Assembly (NCBI GenBank): GCA_950022655.1
Contig: OX465580.1
Span: 5,131,122-5,195,121 of the forward strand
From: Alentia gelatinosa
Lineage: Eukaryota > Annelida > Polychaeta > Phyllodocida > Polynoidae
Direction: 5' to 3'
Length of the DNA: 64,000 nucleotides
The notes below the pieces were generated by a model, which saw nothing but the letters and a program-made list of their open reading frames with translations, was not told the origin of the DNA and did not search any database. Shown here piece by piece: positions 60,555 through 64,000 of this stretch. The stretch's first letter is position 1, and every line of letters begins with the position of its first letter. The translations under genes were made by a program, and so were the position numbers.

Positions 60555-63500
60555 ATGGCCACTGCACTTCCTAACTACCCATCCTTTGAGGGTCAAGAGG
60601 GCCCTTCTCTAGCCACTGAGTGGGAGGATTGGTTGGAGGGGTTGGATTCTATGTTGGCTGCAATGAAAGTGACTGAAAATAATGAAAAGTTTGAAAAGCT
60701 CTACCACTATCTAGGTTCTACTAGAAAAGTTTTGAAGAAATTAGATGCAAATGGCATTCAGGGTAAGGATTATGCTTTAGCAGTAGCAGCCCTCACCAAG
60801 CACTATAGTCCCCAGAGGAACTCTATCTATCTCCTCAATCAGTTGTATCACATGAGGCAAAATCCTGGTGAATCTATGGATCACTTCTATATGAGAGTAA
60901 AGGAGCAGATCCAGTTGATAGATATTCAAGCTAAAACAGCTGCTCAAATTGAGGAACTCTTAACTCTTGCACAACTTGTGATATCCACAAATGATGCAAC
61001 TCTCAGAACAAGAGCTCTTAGGGATGGTGACTTGAAACTAAAGAACTTTCTCGAAAATGCACGTGCTCATGAGATGGCTAAGCGCCAGTCAAATGAGATA
61101 GGTGGAACTGCTGAATCACTAGCAGTCAAAAAGAAGTTCATACCTCAAAAGAAAAAGCCTAACCCTCAAATTGCCAAGAAGACCCATGGTACTTCCCAGA
61201 CATCATCAGAATGTCAGTTTTGTGGTAGAGGGTCACATCCTCGTGCAACCTGTCCTGCAAAGAATTCTGTCTGTCATCACTGCAAACTCAAAGGACATTT
61301 TGCAAAGGTATGCCAGAAAAAGTCTGTCAACCACGTTGCAAGTAGCATGTCTGAGGACACCTCATGCGAAGACTCATCTCAACTGCAACAAGAGTTTTTC
61401 TTGGGTATGGTGATAACCGACAACGAGCCAGTTTCGAAGAAAATCGTTGAAGTCAGTGTCAATGGCGTCTCAGTTCCCTTGCGCATTGATACTGGTGCAG
61501 AAGCAACTCTAATTGACACCAATCTGCTCAAGAGACATTTCTCGAAGGAAATACTGAAACCATCAAATTGTATCTTCAGAGGTGCAAAGCAGCAGGAATT
61601 CACCGCTCACGGGTATTTCCCTGCAACACTCAGATATCAGGACCACACTCATGTGGAAGATATCTATGTCATCAACGATGCCTCTCATTTGCTCAGTTGC
61701 AAGGCCTCAACTGCTCTTGGCCTTGTAAAATTCACCTGTTCAGTGTATTCTGAGAAATTTCCTTCACTCTTTAATGGTCTAGGTAAGATGGTGCACCCCT
61801 ACGAAATAAAACTCATGGACAATGCTGAGCCGTATGCAGTTCACACTCCACGTCGTGTGCCCCATCCAATCTTGCCTAAGCTGGAAAAGGAACTCAAGCG
61901 ACTCCAGGACCTCGATGTCATATCTCCAGTGACCAGTCCCACAGAGTGGTGTGCTCCAATTGTGGTCGTTCCTAAGCCTAATGGGAAAGACGTTAGACTC
62001 TGTGTGGACTTGACAAAACTCAACAAAGCTGTGCTCCGTCCACGTTATATCTTGCCTTCCGTTGACTATGTGTTAGGTCAACTTGGGAATGCCAAGGTGT
62101 TCTCGAAGCTCGACGCCAATAGTGGATTTCACCAAGTAGTGCTCACAGAGGAATCAAAGCTCCTCACTACATTCATTACGCCATTTGGTCGTTATGCTTA
62201 TAATCGACTGCCATTCGGTATTACATCAGCACCCGAATTCTACCAGAGGCAGGTATCACAGATACTGGCAGGACTGCCTGGGACAGTCTGCCTGATGGAT
62301 GACATTCTAGTCGCTGGCTGCGATGAGGCCGAACATGATCAACGACTCCAAGCAACTCTAAGCAGGCTTGCAGCTGCAGGAGTTACCCTCAATAAGGAAA
62401 AGTGTGAGTTCAAGAAAACGGAAATCAGCTTCCTTGGTCAAATCGTTTCTGGAGATGGTATCAGAGCTGATCCTAGTAAGGTAGCTGCCATCACCGAAAT
62501 GGATACTCCGAGTGACATTTCAGAACTACGGAGGTTCCTGGGTATGGTCAACCAGTTAGGGAAGTTCACTCCTGACATCACGTCTCTCTCCCGACCTCTA
62601 CATGAACTTCTCAGTACCAAGAACAATTGGCACTGGGGACCATCCCAAGAGGAAGCGTTTGTGAAAATCAAGGATGTGCTCACTAAAACTCCAGTTCTCG
62701 CTCTCTACAGTCCAGAAGCCGAGACCAAAATCTCTGCAGACACATCGTCTTATGGCCTTGGCGCAGTGCTTTTGCAGCAGAAAGGCACTCAATGGCACCC
62801 TGTTGCCTATGCCTCAAGAGCCATGTCAGACACCGAACAATGATATGCCCAAATAGAAAAGGAGGCCTTGGCGCTCACATGGGCATGTGAAAAGTTCCGT
62901 GTCTATCTGGTCGGTAATAAGTTTCTCATCGAGACTGACCACAAACCACTTGTACCTCTCTTAGGAGGGCGTGACTTAGACCAACTCCCAGTGCGAGTCC
63001 AACGGTTCAGGATGCGCCTGATGTGGTTTGATTATGACATAATTCATGTTCCTGGGAAGGAGCTCTACACTGCAGATACACTCTCAAGAGCCCCAAGAAA
63101 TGGTCCATCTGTCGCTAATATATCACTCCAGGAGGAAGTGACAGCATATGTTAATGCTGTGCATGCATCCCTCCCCGCATCTGATCGCCGTCTCGATCAC
63201 ATCCGTGATCATCAGTGGGAGGATGACATCTGTCGTCAAGTATGTATGTACGTACAGGAAGGGTGGCCTGATAACTCTTCACTGAAGGGTATTGTGAAGA
63301 AATATGCACCCTACAAGTCTGATCTCACCATCGTCAATGACCTTCTTCTTATGGGAACTCGGATACTCATTCCCTCAAGCTTGCGACCAGAAATGCTCTG
63401 CAAGTTGCACGAAGGTCATCAGGGCATAACTAAATGCCGTCAACTCGCCCGTGATGCAATTTGGTGGCCAGGCATCAGTTCTGACATCGAGGAACTAGTC

Positions 63501-64000
63501 AGTAAAAAAAAAAATTTTTTGTTAACGCTAGACACCCCACACCCACACCCGGGACCAGGGCTGCGAACGCGCACGCGAAATATTTTGCCTCAGAACTAGT
63601 CAGTAGCTGCCACCATTGCAGAAAGAACAGACCAACTCAGTTTGAACCATTGATTCCATCAACTCCTCCGGAGCAGGTATGGTTCAAAGTCGCCACAGAT
63701 CTCTTTCAACTTGGCAAAGACCAGTATATTGTTCTAGTGGACATGTACTCAAGATTCCCAGAATATGCCAAGCTGGAGGAGACTACATCTCGTTGTGTGA
63801 TTAACCATCTGAAGTCATTCTTCGCCCGCCATGGTATTCCACGAATACTGTGCTCTGACAATGGTCCCCAATACAGCAGTCAAGAATTTGCTGCATTTGC
63901 TATAGACTATGGCTTCACTCACATAACTAGCTCTCCTTACCATCCCTCAGGAAACGGTGCTGCTGAGAGAGCCGTCCGCACTGTGAAAGACCTTGTGAAG
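60555..64000 (+). pseudogene. Ty3/gypsy Gag-Pol, broken by one stop and one insertion; runs off window
   Basis: Single Gag-Pol frame from a well-placed ATG (ACC ATG G) at 60555. In order: capsid-like region (about residues 10-190), two CCHC zinc knuckles from residue 220, protease DTGA at 312, reverse transcriptase with FSKLDANSG and the active site as LMDD (Asp582-583), and RNase H from Asp729. An in-frame TGA at 62841-62843 interrupts RNase H, and the same frame stays open beyond it. The integrase zinc domain (HEGHQ, WWPG) is interrupted at 63505 by an 88-bp insertion that shifts frame. The integrase core resumes at 63602 with the Asp-Asp-Glu set (TDLFQ, SDNGPQYSS, GAAERAV). The copy is not functional as it stands but is only lightly decayed. 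It lies to the right of DR1. Confidence 0.9.
63505..63592. mobile_element. 88-bp micro-insertion in gypsy integrase with 13-bp TSD
   Basis: GAACTAGTCAGTA occurs at 63492-63504 and again at 63593-63605, flanking 88 bp that starts A-rich then T-rich and continues GC-rich with CACACCCACACCC. Insert plus duplication (101 bp) shifts the integrase frame. The duplication length and the homopolymer at one end suggest a short retroposed sequence on the minus strand; identity unknown. Confidence 0.8.

Overview
This window is eukaryotic nuclear DNA, most likely from a lophotrochozoan and probably a marine mollusc. The evidence is two intron-rich genes with GT-AG splicing, tRNA-derived SINEs, CR1/L2-type and Ty3/gypsy retrotransposons, many small foldback and terminal-inverted-repeat elements, and TTAGGG-type interstitial telomeric repeats. 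The species assignment is inference from repeat style and protein divergence; the window contains no rRNA or mitochondrial marker.

Layout. Two host genes lie on the minus strand. RABL6 (Rab-like GTPase 6) runs from its start codon at 37,732 leftwards off the window; eleven coding exons are placed to the base, and every splice phase agrees. DR1 (NC2-beta, TBP-associated repressor) runs from 52,808 to its stop at 48,313 in three coding exons, with a probable non-coding first exon near 58,958. About 10 kb between the genes holds the RABL6 promoter (three full CRE palindromes) and mostly repeats. At the right end are a hAT-like repeat and a broken Ty3/gypsy element (59,994 to beyond 64,000). A LINE with an intact 955-residue ORF lies in the DR1 5' intron.

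Main observation. Four minisatellites in these two genes were each seeded on an exon-intron junction, so every unit carries a copy of the neighbouring splice site plus the terminal exon bases: RABL6 intron 1 donor (89-bp unit), intron 4 donor (52-bp unit, about 52 copies), intron 8 donor (134-bp unit) and DR1 first-coding-exon acceptor (83-bp unit, including the start codon). In each case the exon-proximal copy is the functional one and the array extends into the intron. This yields strings of decoy splice sites and may be an undescribed class of intronic repeat.

Second theme. Several hairpin families keep a constant apical core while their long self-complementary stems differ from copy to copy, which ordinary transposition does not readily explain. 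A further SINE-like family carries a 93-bp internal minisatellite of variable copy number. Many insertions are nested and can be delimited by target-site duplications. Long ORFs across the tandem arrays (for example 29.4-30.6 kb) are artefacts of repeat periods divisible by three.
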